Origin: Triticum aestivum
Taxonomy: Eukaryota; Streptophyta; Magnoliopsida; Poales; Poaceae
Length of the DNA stretch: 64,000 nt
Assembly: GCF_018294505.1 (NCBI RefSeq)
Contig: NC_057808.1
Span: forward strand, 222,907,325 to 222,971,324
Direction: 5' to 3'
A program made the translations under genes and the position numbers. The notes under the pieces were generated by a model that saw only the letters and a list, made by a program, of their open reading frames with translations, was not told the origin of the DNA and did no database searches. Shown here piece after piece: positions 11,814 through 22,947 of this stretch (within the stretch, counting starts at the first letter, position 1; every line of letters starts with the position of its first letter).

Positions 11814-13091
11814 CGGTCCCATCATGGGCCCTGCCCATCTCAGAGTTCCTGGAGAGTGGGGTTCTTCCCATGGACGAGACCGAAGCCCGGCAAGTGCAGC
11901 GTCGGGTGTCCGCCTACAACATCATCAACAACGAGCTCATCAAGCGCAGTTCGACGGGCGTTTTCCAACACTGCGTCGAACAAGACAAGGGCATTGAGAT
12001 CCTCCTCGACATTCATCAGGGCGAGTGCGGGCCCCACGCCGCCTCGAGATCCCTGGTGGCCAAGGCTTTCTGCCATAGTTTCTACTGGCCCACGGTCCTC
12101 CAAGACGCCGAGTCGCTTGTCCTCAAGTGTGAGGGATGCCAGCGATTCAGCAAGCACAGCCACCAGCCGACTCCAGCACTCCGAACCATCCCGATCAGCT
12201 GGCCCTTCGCGATCTGGGGACTCGATATGGTGGGACCTTTCAAGACCGCTCGAGGCGGCATGACGCACTTGCTGGTAGCGGTGGACAAGTTCACCAAGTG
12301 GATCAAAGCACGGCCAATCAAGAAGCTGGATGGGCCAACAACCGTCCGGTTCGTCAAGGATATCGCGGTGTGCTACGGTGTCCCGAACAACATCATCACG
12401 AACAACGACACCAACTTTGCCAAGGGCGCGCTCGCGCGGTACTGCTCCGTCTCCGGCATCCGCCTCAACTTGGCTTCCGTGGCACACCCGCAGTCCAACG
12501 GCCAGGTCGAGCGGGCGAACGGCCTCATTCTATCCGGCATCAAGCTGCGGCTCGTAGAGCCGCTTGTCCACTCACCCGGCAGCTGGCTCGACGAGTCGCT
12601 GGCCGTCCTCTGGAGTCTCCGCACAATGCCAAACCAGTCGACCGGGTTCACCGCATCCTTCCTCGTCTACGGAGCCGAAGCCGTCATCCTGACCGACATC
12701 GAGTTTGACTCCACGAGTTGTGATGTACACTGAAGCCGAGGCCAAGGAAGCCTGTGAAGACGGCGTCGACCTACTCGAAGAAGCACGCCTTTTGGCGCTC
12801 AGCCGATCAGCCATTTATCAGCAAGGCCTGAGGCACTACCATAGCAAGAAGATCAAGCCCCTCGCGTTCCGCGAGGGAGACCTCGTTCTCCGACTCGTCC
12901 AGCAGCAAGCCAGCCAGCACAAGTTGTCCTCCCCATGGGAGGGCCCCTTCATCGTCAACAAAGCCCTGTGTGACCGCAACGCGTACTACCTCATCCATGC
13001 CTGCAAGTCAAATAAGCGCAAGAGAGACACCGCCGGCGAAGAAACAACCCGGCCATTGACTGCAGAACTCCTCCGCCCGTTTTACAGTTAG
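11789..13091 (+). pseudogene. Gypsy integrase, catalytic site lost, one frameshift
   Basis: Zinc-binding His/Cys region (DIHQGECGPH, CEGCQRF), then the integrase core. The first catalytic Asp is present (GLDMVGPF), the second is replaced (ITNNDTNF, codon AAC at 12401-12403), and the Glu is present (NGQVERAN). The neighbouring Gly codon has become Asp (12407-12409). Both changes are G-to-A. A small indel near 12705-12715 moves the C-terminal domain to a second frame (12705-13091, stop 13089-13091), which includes the GDLVLR and SPWEGPFIV blocks typical of the gypsy C-terminal region. No chromodomain is seen, as expected for Tat. Confidence 0.9.
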
Positions 13092-13329
13092 CTGTGTGCA
13101 TGTACGTATCACTGCCCTTTGTAACCATACGAAAACTATGGGGTCCCAGAACGAAGCTCGGGGGCTGCCTTTCCGACCAAGTTATTGTGTCTCACATGCT
13201 TGTGCGATTTTTCTTAAAAACCCCACCGCTGGGTTGACTCGCTCAACCCGGGGGCTCAGGGGCTGGCCGGCTTGGCCACCACCCGCTGCCTTCCTTAGAA
13301 AATCTTGGCGTGTTCAGGTTTCCGCGGCC
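13092..13329 (+). other. Spacer between integrase and antisense gene
   Basis: Short non-coding stretch with GGGGGCT-type runs. No gene seen. Confidence 0.5.
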
Positions 13330-16300
13330 CTCCACTTCGTCCTACGACACAGAACCGGCTTCGGCTGTCGGCCGGCAAGAAATATGGGCCAAAGCACCGG
13401 CTGGAACTCGTCGTGAATGGCGAACCCAGCGATGTAGCTGGCCTGAGCGGCGATCTGTCCGGCCTCCGCCTGCAGCTGGCGCTCCGCACCGGCTCACTGG
13501 CCCATCAGCCGGTCCGGCGCCAAATCCGGATGCCAAGACATCAAGAACCTGAGCGCCATCTCGGCGCCCGCACGAGTGGCGGAGACATGCCACGCGTGGA
13601 GCCGCTCCAGGCCCGCCTCCAACCACCGTGCCAGACATGAGAAGCTGTTCGGCGTAACAGCGCCAGGCCACAGGGCCGCTGTCATCCCCGCGCCGGCCTC
13701 AGAGAGCCGCGCCATCTGCTCTCCCAAGACTTCTTGACGAGCTTCGGCGGCGGTCACAATCTCCGAGAAGGTCCAGATGACCTGCGGGTCAGTCTTGCAG
13801 CCCATGACCCCCTGCGGATCCCGCTGGAAAAGGACGGTCTCCTCCGCCAGCCTGCGCGTCTCCAGGAAGTGCCCTATCAAAAAAGAAGAGCAAGACAAAT
13901 GAGCAACCAAGGGAAAGAAAGCCGGCTTCTCAACCTAGCAGAATCCAAAGAAAGCACTTACTGGCGAAGGTCTCGTCCAGGTGCTGCACTTCAAGCAACA
14001 TACCGCGCCGCTCCCTGGTGATGGCACGGTCACGGTCCTGAAGCGCCTTCTCCAGCTCGGCGACCTTAGTGCTGGGCCTTCAGCTCGGCGTCCTTGGTGG
14101 CGGCGGCCGTCTCGGACTCCTTGTGATGGTGGAGCTTCGTCTGGTGGCCCTCCTCCACCGTGTCCGCCAGCGCCTTCAGGCGCTCCGCCTAGGCCTGGAG
14201 TTGGCTCTTGTCGTCGGCCAACTTGTCACGCTGCTGGCCGGCTTCAGCAAGGGCCTGCTGGGCCCCCATCGCCTTGGCCGCCTCCATCTTCAGGTGGTCC
14301 ACCTCGGCCCTGAGCCGGCTCTTGTAGCCAGCCAGCTGCTCCTGCAGCCGGCCGATTTCGGCACGCGCCCGCTGGGCCCCTGCCGCCTCCGCCTTCGCCT
14401 CCGCCACCTCGGCCCAAAGCCGACCAACATCGGCGATGACCTGGTCGTACTGATAGCCAGCTCGGATCAGCCGGGTTCGCTAGGCCGGCACCTCGGCCGC
14501 AGTGGCTGCACAACAAAGACTCAGAAACATAAGACTAATTTAAGATTCGACCCAACTGCTATGTAGTTGGCCCGAATGTCGGGGGCTACACCCAGTGGGT
14601 GCGCTAGCGTGCCCCCACTAAAGAGCACGCAAGAAGGTTACCTTCGGCGACACAGAGGCCTCCTCCTTGGCGGCGAGCTGCGCCTTGAGCTGCCGGTGCT
14701 TCTCCAGGAGCCGGTTGAAGACACTGACCCGGTAGGAGTCCAGTTGCTACAAGGAACGATAATTAGCACAAGACAGCAGTTTAAGATTCGACCCCAACTA
14801 CTACATAGTTGTCCCAAATCTCGGGGGCTACACCTAGTGGGTGCGCTAGCGCGCCCCCACTAAAAAGAGCAGCAAGAAGCAAAGTAGAAGACGAAGGGGA
14901 AGACTTACCATCACGGAGCGCTCCATCTCCCGCGCCCGCTCCGTCTCAGCCTGGGCAAAGGCCTGGACCCTCTCCACGCGCCCTCGGAGGCGCTGGCTCA
15001 TGGCGGCCATCGCCGCCTCCTCCTGCGTCAGGAGCCCGAAGAAGACCTCACTGGGCCCAGCCTGAGTCGGCTGCGGCCCGGCGACCTGACGGCTCCCTGG
15101 CCTGAAGACCAGGGCGTACTCGCCGCTGACCGCCTCCTCCGCGGCCAGCATCCTCTCCGGCGCCCTCTCCGGCACGACGGCCGGAGTCGCCTGTGGCACC
15201 GCACTCCAGAACACCCCACCCATCGGCGCCCCCTCTGGCACCACCCACGGCGCCTCCTCCAAGACGGCGTCGCCGCCCCCTCCCTCGACCTCCACCCGCT
15301 GAACCACGTCGATCCGCGGCGGGGTGTCGTCGTCGACCTCCACGACCTACCGCTCAAGTTCCACCTCCTCTGCGCGGTCGTCCTGGCCTCGCTCCCCCTC
15401 TGACGGCGGCATGAAAACCGTCGCCACCAGCTCCATGCCCGCCGGCATCTCGGGCCATGCCAGCTCCTCGCCTGCTCGCCCCCACGCCGCTGCGGTGCTG
15501 ACCCAAGCCTGGGCCAACGCCGCCTCCAGCTCTGCCTTGGCCCTGTTCCGGTCCCGCCAGGCCAAGCCCTCGATGTCGGCCGGATCCAAGCCGAGGTCCG
15601 GACCAGCCATCTCCTTGTCCCGGTCGATGGCGCTGGTCCGGGTCTTCCGAAACACGGAGACACAAAGGGAACGGCCTCCGGCGCCGCCAGCGCCAGCGCT
15701 ATCGGCGACCTGAAGCACGACGGAGTAAAAAGCGAGAACCAAGGGAAGCCGCTCGGCGACTCGCCAGAATTCAATAGAAGAAAACTTACCCAACCACCAG
15801 CCGGATGGTGGGTCTCGCCGGCGTCGCCGGCGGAGCACGGCGCCTCTTCTTGGTGGGCGGCCTGGCGCCGGCGGCCGGGTCCGCCGGGTGCTTCAGAGCC
15901 GGCTTCCGGGAAGCCACGTCCCCCTACCCACGTGGCCGGCTTGCCGCCACCGCCCCGCAAGACGGCCCGGCTCCAGCCGGGTCGCCACCACCTCCACTCG
16001 GGGCCGTTGCGTCATCAACTCGCATCAACATCCCCATGCCGCCTCGCGACCGACATCTCAAGAAGTAAAGAACTCAGAAGCTTACCCGCGCGGCGCACCA
16101 CGCCGGCGTCGGCGTCGGCCTCCTCCGGGTCCTCATCCTGGGTCGTAGGCTCCTCCGAGCCGGCTCGCTCCACCTGCGTCGGCGCCCGGTCATATGGGTG
16201 CGAGATGGCATTCAGTAGCACCTCCCTGGTCGCATCAGGACGAACAAGAAGATGGGCGGCGGCAAAATACAAGGACCAAGGACTCACCACCGGTGCCGGG

Positions 16301-17160
16301 TTCGCCTGGCTATATGGAGGCTTCCCGAACCCCCAGTCCTCCTTCAGCCTGGTCATGGAAATGTCGTTGACCCGGCGGACGATCTGATCCGCCCCCAGGC
16401 GCAGGGGCGACAACCTGCTGGGGTCTTGAAGACCAGTCATCAAGCCGATGATGTGGGAACGGTGCTGCAGCGGCAGCACCTGGCGCATGATGAAGGCGGA
16501 GATGAGATCCGTGCCACTGAGCCCCTCCCGCTCCTTCACCTCCGCCACCCGCTGGCACAAGTTGAGCACCTCATGCGACGGGTGCTTGGGGAAGTAGCTC
16601 CAGTTCTGCTTCCCCTGCGGCGTCGCGTCGACGGACGGCGACAGATTGATGCGGTCCGCACCGAGGTTGCGGACGTAGAAGAAGGAGTTCCGCCACTTCT
16701 TGGCAGAATCCTCCAGCGGCATCTTCGGGCACCCCCCGCGCATTCGCGTCAAGATGACGATGGCCCCGTAGGAAGACATCTCCCCGGCCTTCGGCCCCTG
16801 CTGCTTCAAGGAGAAGAAGCGCACCCAGCGATCGATCGAGGGCTCGACCCCCAGGTACCCCACGCACAGGGTGACGAAGCCGAAGAGCTGCATAATGGCG
16901 TTCGCTCCAAGATGGTGGGGTTGGAGCCCGAAGAACTCCAGGAAGGTGCGGAAGAAGTGGCTCGCGGGAAGGCCAAACCCGCGCTTGAAATGCGTGTAGA
17001 AGACAACGCGCTCGGTCCCCTCCGGCCGCGGCTCCTGCTCGCCCTCCGGCAGGCGCACGACAACCTCTGTCTCCCGCGGCAGGCGTCGGGTGTCGCGGAG
17101 GTACGTGTTGTCCTCCGCGATGATGGTGGAACCCATCCACGAGCCCGACAGGAGCGCCAT
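13330..17160 (-). pseudogene. Antisense multi-exon gene of the outer Tat element
   Basis: Read on the - strand. Exon 1 (17160-16086) starts MALLSGSWMG and encodes about 358 residues of the same family as the inner antisense gene (VVFYTHFKRGFG, FFYVRNL, the LPLQHR block), ending at a donor GCGG|GTAAGC. Further coding blocks: about 15838-14909, ending at ATG|GTAAGT and holding an internal TAG near 15345; 14747-14642; a long coiled coil (about 14507-13975); and 13873-13330 with the C-terminal WLEAGLERLHAW and RAGAEMALRFLMSWHPDL blocks. At least three in-frame stops are visible, so it is a pseudogene. GC-rich with strong third-position G/C, unlike the AT-rich DNA beyond 18750. Exon joins in the middle are uncertain. 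Confidence 0.72.
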
Positions 17161-17314
17161 CGACGGTGCGGAGCGGAGAAAGAAAACAAGAGAAGATTGA
17201 CGGTGAAGTTCGGCTCGAAGCAGCGGCGTTGTAGCGCGCGGCGGTCGCAGGAGGAGAAGGAGGAAGAAGAAGGGGACCGCGAGCGAGAATGATTTCCGCC
17301 GCCCCCTCCTCCCA

Positions 17315-17321
17315 ATTTATA
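17315..17321 (-). promoter_or_regulatory. TATA box for the outer antisense gene
   Basis: TATAAAT on the - strand, about 155 bp upstream of the ATG at 17160. It matches in position the TATA box of the inner antisense gene, which supports an independent antisense promoter. Inference from sequence only. Confidence 0.5.
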
Positions 17322-17762
17322 AGCCACGGTGGAAACGTGGGGAGGTGGGATCGTCTACGCCCGCCCCTCCCACATCCCCGCAATAACTGCTCACGTACCA
17401 CGTGCAATAACTGCCTCGAGAATGGCAACCGAGCCGCGGACGCCGCAATAAATCCGCGCATGGGCCGAGGGCGCACAATGGCGGGCCCCAGCCCGTCGCC
17501 CTGTCCCGTCGCGCGCGTGGCCTGTCGGGCCCCTTCGGCTCCCGAGCGCCACGTGGCGCCTGCACCGAGCCCAAGAGATCATCTCAAGATTTGACGGACT
17601 CCTAGGTTTCCCGCCCAGGCCGGGATGCCGCGATCCGGCTTCCGGAAGCCGGCACACAGTGGGTGTTGCCGGACCCGGCGGTCGCAAGCTTCACCAAGCA
17701 GCCGCCCCCTGGGGGGAAACTGCGAAGGCCCTCCCAATCGAAGCCGGCGGACCTTCACAGCT

Positions 17763-17773
17763 TCGGGGACTAC
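17763..17773 (+). promoter_or_regulatory. Polypurine tract before 3' LTR
   Basis: TCGGGGACTAC directly before the LTR start. GGGGACTAC-type tracts are usual in Tat elements and prime plus-strand DNA synthesis. Confidence 0.65.
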
Positions 17774-18749
17774 TGTTGGGGCCTCGAGGGGATGAACCCC
17801 GGACAGGCAACGAAACCCGGATCCTTTTCCAAAACATTGGGGCCCGCATCGCCCATCAATCCGGCTCGCACTCGGCCGGGTTCCTCAACCCGGCCAAGTA
17901 CTTCGACCCGGCCAAGACGGTGACCCGACCCTGCCGACTGGCGTAGGCCGGCCGAACCCGGCGCACCAATACTTCTCCAACAAGCCAGCTCCCCCGTGGT
18001 GTGTTCCTCAACCCGGCCGCGGGTCAGCTCCCGTCCCATCCCAGCCGTACGTTGGGACGAGTCTCCATTCAAGGATGAGAAAGGCAACAATACCCCACCA
18101 ACTCCTTTGACCAGCAGAGGCGTGGCAACAGTGCCCCACCTACCCTGCTGAGCAAGGCCGGCGTGGCTACAGCGCACCCGTCGTCACTGGTGACACCAGT
18201 AGACGGTGACCTGGCGGTGCGGCACTGTAGCGGACTCGACCCGGCCACTCCGTGACGACCGACAAGACGGCAAACAGTGCTTCCTGGCACGTGGGGCCGC
18301 CGGGAGAACGCGGCGAGCCCTGACACCCGGCGGGTCCCAGCACCGGCTTCCCGGACAATGACAACCCGGCCCCACGGCCCTGCAACATTACCATTGTACC
18401 CCAAGGGGGTTGACCTATAAAACCCCCCAGGAGCCCTCATGCATACGCACACCACAACATACGATTAGACTAGCTACACCCACACACACACACAGGGAGA
18501 GGGAGCAGCCTAATCCTTGGTCCGTCTTGCTTCTTCCTCCATACAGCTCTAGGAGCAACTCTGTACTGTTTCGTATAAACCACACTCGGCAGGACTAGGG
18601 GTGTTATCTCTCCGGAGAGCCCCGAACCTGGGTATGTCTTGCGTCCCTCGCTCGCTCATGCCGACCTCGCCTCTGGAGCCCACCGGTGCCCTCGAGCCTC
18701 CTCCTCTCTTTAGCCATCCTTTGGCATCTGTCGTGCGCCCACCACGACA
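17774..18749 (+). repeat. 3' LTR of the outer Tat element
   Basis: Starts TGTTGGGGCCTCGAGG after the polypurine tract. The likely end is ACCACGACA at 18749, giving a 976-bp LTR with TG...CA ends. A TATA-like TATAAAACC lies at about 18415, followed by a leader with an (AC)n run. The right end is judged by sequence change only, because the 5' LTR is outside the window. Confidence 0.75.
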
Positions 18750-19499
18750 CTCCTCGTAGAATTCACCTTCGCACTCGTGGCAATCTAACACAATAAAGTT
18801 TCTTAGGTATGACACTCCACACATCAAACATTCACATAACAAACATGCAAGAAATAATATCAAGTGAAAAGCCAAGAAAACATTTTTTTTGTGAACAACC
18901 AAGAAAACAATTCATGCCATTACTAAAGTCATTCTTCATTGGACTCAAGTTTACGCAATCAGAAATTTGGTTCATATAGTTGAATGTGACAGGGTTCAAG
19001 TTAAAGGGATTTAAATCAATAATTTCTATCTCTAAATTTTTGTGGTGGTCAAATATGACCAGAGAGGCTTTCTAGGGATCTTTTAATAAGATTTATCTAA
19101 GAATAAAATGTAATTGGATCAAGTGGTTAAATTATGACTAAATGAGGTCATATTAAGGTGTAGAGGCTAAACAGGAACCAAACATTGTTGAAAAAAATAA
19201 GAATTAAGTTCTGACAGAAGGGTATGGTTCTAGGGACCAAATTTGGTAATTGGAACATTTCCATGTGATTTCTAGATCAAAAGATATAGCAAAATTACTC
19301 TAATCCTTATTTAAATCAGAACTAAGTTTGAATCTACTCAAAAGTGAAATATTTTTGTTCCACGATAAACTACATGTTTCAACGAATCCGTGGATATAAA
19401 ATTTATTTAATTCAGAGTTGTAGTTTAGGAGATATGAATTTCCAAAGTTTGGACAAAATACGAGAAGAAAAACGAGACTAGCAAAATAGGCTGGCACGT
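18750..19499. other. AT-rich DNA, unclassified
   Basis: About 750 bp of AT-rich sequence between the Tat LTR and the copia-type element. Short ORFs only, no domain recognised. It looks like old transposon DNA, but I cannot name it. Confidence 0.4.
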
Positions 19500-19824
19500 G
19501 TCATGCTGTGATTGGTGGGTGCCCTTTCATCATTTGAGAACGTATGGGCTGGCTGCTCACCATGGGATTCACCGGAGACTTTGCCGACGATGGCGCCCGG
19601 CTCGGACGTGGTTGCTTCGGCGAAGTGCACGACATTCAGAATGGCGAGACGGGTCCACTGGACACGGAGGAGATGTCGTGCCCGTTCATTGCAATTGATG
19701 AGTGGTCGCCAGAGGTCCTCAAGTCGGTGGCGAGCTTCGGTCGCTGCTGTCCTCGCGCTCTGGGCTCTCCTAGAGACAAATAATGGGTCACCATCCGGTG
19801 TGCACAGATGAATCTCGTCCAGGA
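19500..19824 (+). pseudogene. GC-rich fragment with a kinase-like glycine loop (weak)
   Basis: A GC-rich patch in AT-rich surroundings. In one frame (19544-19783) it reads LGRGCFGEV, which matches the GxGxFGxV nucleotide-binding loop of protein kinases, followed by NGETG. No VAIK lysine or later kinase motif is seen, and the frame stops before the copia-type element begins at 19825. It may be a captured or truncated kinase gene piece, or chance. Confidence 0.25.
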
Positions 19825-20188
19825 TGTTAGAATAAATCCGAGGCACTCCATCGATCATCCGAGAACTAAACAATAACACGAGAACGACACCGAGATTTGT
19901 TAACGAGGTTCACCGATATGACTACATTCCGGAGTCTGACTATGGGCGCTCCTCCCCATGACACTGTCACAATACCGCACACCGGCCACCAGGGCACCGG
20001 CACACGCCGCCGGCTCCCCTTGCGCGTCTGTGCTATTATGTTGGCATAGGTTACATCGTGTGTCTAGCCCCGCTATATATGAGAGGCCTAGGATACAAGT
20101 GTCCTATTAGAACACGACTCCATATCCTATCTAAACACAATACTACTCATAGTCCAACTGTAACCTACCTTGTACACAATATTCGACA
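19825..20188 (-). repeat. LTR (3' in element orientation)
   Basis: Ends TGTTAGAATAAATCC on the left and ATTCGACA on the right. A purine-rich AAAGTGGAG tract lies just outside its right end on the - strand (20189-20220), as expected for a plus-strand primer. Confidence 0.8.
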
Positions 20189-22020
20189 CAACTCTAACAA
20201 GCTCCACTTTGGCGAATATTCTCCACCACCTTGAATTCGTCAATGCGTCAAACTTCCATGTACATTGGACTTGTGCTTATCCCATGAGCAACGCTGCTAC
20301 TCCAAAGACTCCATATGACTCCACCTGCAATTTGTAGTCCCTTCATTTCTTGACCACAGTCAACGCTCGAGCAAAATTAAGTTACATGTTACTCTAGTTT
20401 GTGCTCCCAACTTCCAGAATATCCGTCCAACGCCATCACACACTGATTACTGACCTGCGTGAAAGTGAACAACTCACATATTGGGTGTCACACATAAGAG
20501 TTACCAGAACTCAACATCACCGCTCCTTTCTTGAACGCATGTCTGAAACTTGAAAGAATTTCACCGTTGCTTAGTCATCCCGAGTCAAATTCGCAGTCGT
20601 CTCACCACATGTATGACCACCAGAGCCCTGGCCCGTCAACATGCCCCATGCATACCGCACGCCTCGCCGCTATTACCGCGTCGAGCCTCCACTGTCCCGG
20701 TCGAGTCTCAAGGGTCGCGAAACCACACCACTCAACCCCCACTGCAGAGTACCACCGATCATCACCGATCGATGACGAGTTTCACGCTTCCATCAGACCA
20801 TCGGGCTCCAGTCTGAATTACGTGCCACTCGCTTTTCTCCAGCTGAATAGGCTTCGACTCCCTGTGCACTTACGCCATAGCCCCTCAATCCAGCTCCACC
20901 TTCAACATGACTCCATGGTAGATGATCAGTCCACCCATGCGCCTCATCGACTTCAAGCTCCGTGTATACACCACCTTGAATCAATCCGGCGCCATAGTCT
21001 TGTCGAAGCCACACAAGTGCTTGGGCCTGTGCCTCGTGTTTCCACGCCCAGAAGTCGGTCACCATCAGCATCACGCTCCTGTGTCGTCGTCGCCGACCCC
21101 ACCACCGTCTTCTGTACCAACCGACATCCATGTCGATCCGTCAGACTATCTTGTCCGACCCAGCCGGACATATCTAATGGCAACCCTGGTCCACCCTGCC
21201 CCATGACCGCGCACACATCTGTGCATGTCTTGGACTCCATGCGTATGCATGATCTTCACGATGCACTTACAGGCTCCTCTGAACCATATAAGCACATCGC
21301 CAATCTGCTAAACTCCTGGTAAAACATCGTACGCAATTTGCAATGCATCAGAAAACTACTTCCAGGGAAGCTCTCGTGACTGTACAAGTGTGCCGCCACA
21401 CCTCCCAATGCTCCTTTTCTGAATCCAATTGCTGTCCATACTAACGTCAACACCATATATAATGCAGATCTTTTTTTTGTCCAAACAAAATCTCGGTTTG
21501 ATTCCTTCGGTTCAGCACAACACAATATCCAACACCTCTTGCACGCACACCAGCCCCGCCTCGGGCTTTGCTGCCTTGCGTTGGCCTGCAACACATGCTT
21601 TTCCCTCACAAAAAACAATGCTAATCCACCATCCGAGCCTGCTTGGGCTGCACCATGTGAGAATCTCGCCTCGGGCCTGCCGCTTTGCGCCACGCATCGC
21701 CTTTCGCTGCCAGCCCCTCGTGGGCCTTGTGCCATGGGCCGCAGCACGACCGCATCGCCGCAGCCCTCGTGCACGTCGCTCTGCATGTGCTGATGCTGGG
21801 CGGCACCGCGTTTGCCGCTGCCAGGTGCCTGCTGCTTCTGATCCAATCTAGCCGACTCCGCTTCCAATTGCTTCACCGAAGATACAACACGACCAATACA
21901 TCTGCTCCTGCATCGTAACTCGCCGATGAATTATCCCGTATTACGATTGCTTCTTGCAGACTTCCGTCGACGGTTTCTTCCTTCCTCTAGATCAACAATG
22001 TACAACCTTCGAACAACCTA
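20189..22020 (-). other. Internal domain without recognised genes
   Basis: Several short ORFs on both strands (the longest 263 codons at 20531-21322, +) have no gag, protease, integrase or RT motif and odd composition, so I do not call them genes. Confidence 0.6.
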
Positions 22021-22033
22021 GCTCATGATACCA
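22021..22033 (-). promoter_or_regulatory. Primer binding site, initiator tRNA-Met type
   Basis: TGGTATCATGAGC on the - strand, two bases from the LTR end. It differs from the usual TGGTATCAGAGC by a small change. Confidence 0.75.
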
Positions 22034-22232
22034 CTTGTTAGAATAAATCCGAGGCACTCCGTCGATCATCCGACGACCAAACAATCACACGAGAACGGCA
22101 CCGAGATTTGTTAACGAGGTTCACCGATATGGCTACATCTCCGGGGCCTGACTATGGACGCTCCTCCCAAGACACCGTCACAATACCACACACCGGCCAC
22201 CCGGGCACCGGCACACGCCGCCGGCTCCCCTT

Positions 22233-22430
22233 CACTAGTGCAGAACCGGGTTTTATCACCGGTTCGTAAGGGCCTTTAGTGCTGGTTCTGCAACCAGCAC
22301 TAAAGAGTGGGGACTAAAGGTCCCCTCTTTTTAGTACCGGTTCGGCACGAACGGGCGCTAACGTGCCACCACGTGGCACGAGCCAGGCCCAGATGCGTGT
22401 AGGACATTAGTACCGGTTGGTACTAAATGT
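22233..22430. repeat. CACTA left terminal and subterminal repeats
   Basis: The CACTAGTG terminus, then repeated TTAGTACCGGTT and GGGACTAAAGG motifs in both orientations; these are likely transposase binding sites by analogy with other CACTA elements. Confidence 0.8.
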
Positions 22431-22530
22431 TTGGGTGTGTTTTGGTTTTAATTTGTATTTTTCCTTTAGTTTGTGTTTTTAATTTAATTTAGTGATTGTT
22501 TTACATTATAATGAGTTGTTAAATCATTAG

Positions 22531-22707
22531 GTGAAAGTACCGCAGATTAGTTTCGACTGGATGCATGTGGATCCTAGCTAAGTGATCAAGTATATGCCAT
22601 ATCCATATTACTTGACCACTTAGTGATCTAAGAAATATGGATATGGCATATACTTGATCACTTAGTTAGGATCCATCCAGTTGAAACTAATATGCGGTTT
22701 CTTTCAT
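22531..22707. other. MicroRNA-like foldback
   Basis: Arms of about 75 bp with a 24-base loop (22610-22633). The loop-proximal 32 bp (22578-22609 with 22634-22665) is a perfect inverted repeat, and pairing continues with a few mismatches and one 6-base bulge to the ends (22531-22545 with 22693-22707). Length, asymmetry and near-perfect pairing resemble a young plant microRNA precursor or a small MITE. It lies about 240 bp beyond the stop of the B3-like gene, possibly in its 3' untranslated region. Confidence 0.7.
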
Positions 22708-22947
22708 AAATGATATAATAACTCATCATCATCATCATCATATTAATATAAAAACTCTTGCATCATATCATCACCAACAACAGTATATACTAGCTAGCAA
22801 AGATATCATCGAGTTCAACATGGTCATGATATTATAAGCGTTCATAACACCACAAAAGCAAATCACTCTTTGAGATTAAGTTCAGGACGAAGAACACGGA
22901 CATGCATGACAGGACAACAAGTACTAAGAGCATGATAACTAGCTAAA

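Larger units (their letters stand above)
1..18749 (+). mobile_element. Tat-lineage Ty3/gypsy LTR retrotransposon, 3' part, split by a hAT insertion
   Basis: Order on the + strand is RT (to 1056), interruption 1057-10593, RNase H (10602 on), integrase (to 13091), an antisense gene on the - strand (about 13330-17160), a polypurine tract and a 3' LTR (17774-18749). Pol order RT-RNase H-integrase is that of gypsy elements, and an antisense gene between integrase and 3' LTR is known from the Tat lineage (for example Grande and RIRE2). The 5' LTR, gag and protease lie left of the window, so the target duplication cannot be tested. Pol carries at least two stops, several frameshifts and lost catalytic residues, so this copy cannot make working enzymes. 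Confidence 0.9.

Noticed and set aside
11586..11871. Antisense ORFs over the Pro/Gly linker of pol
   Set aside because: Shadow frames of a degenerate GC-rich repeat.
20531..21322. 263-codon ORF (+) in the copia-type internal domain
   Set aside because: His/Pro/Ser-rich without any retroviral motif, opposite to element orientation, and no sign of conservation.
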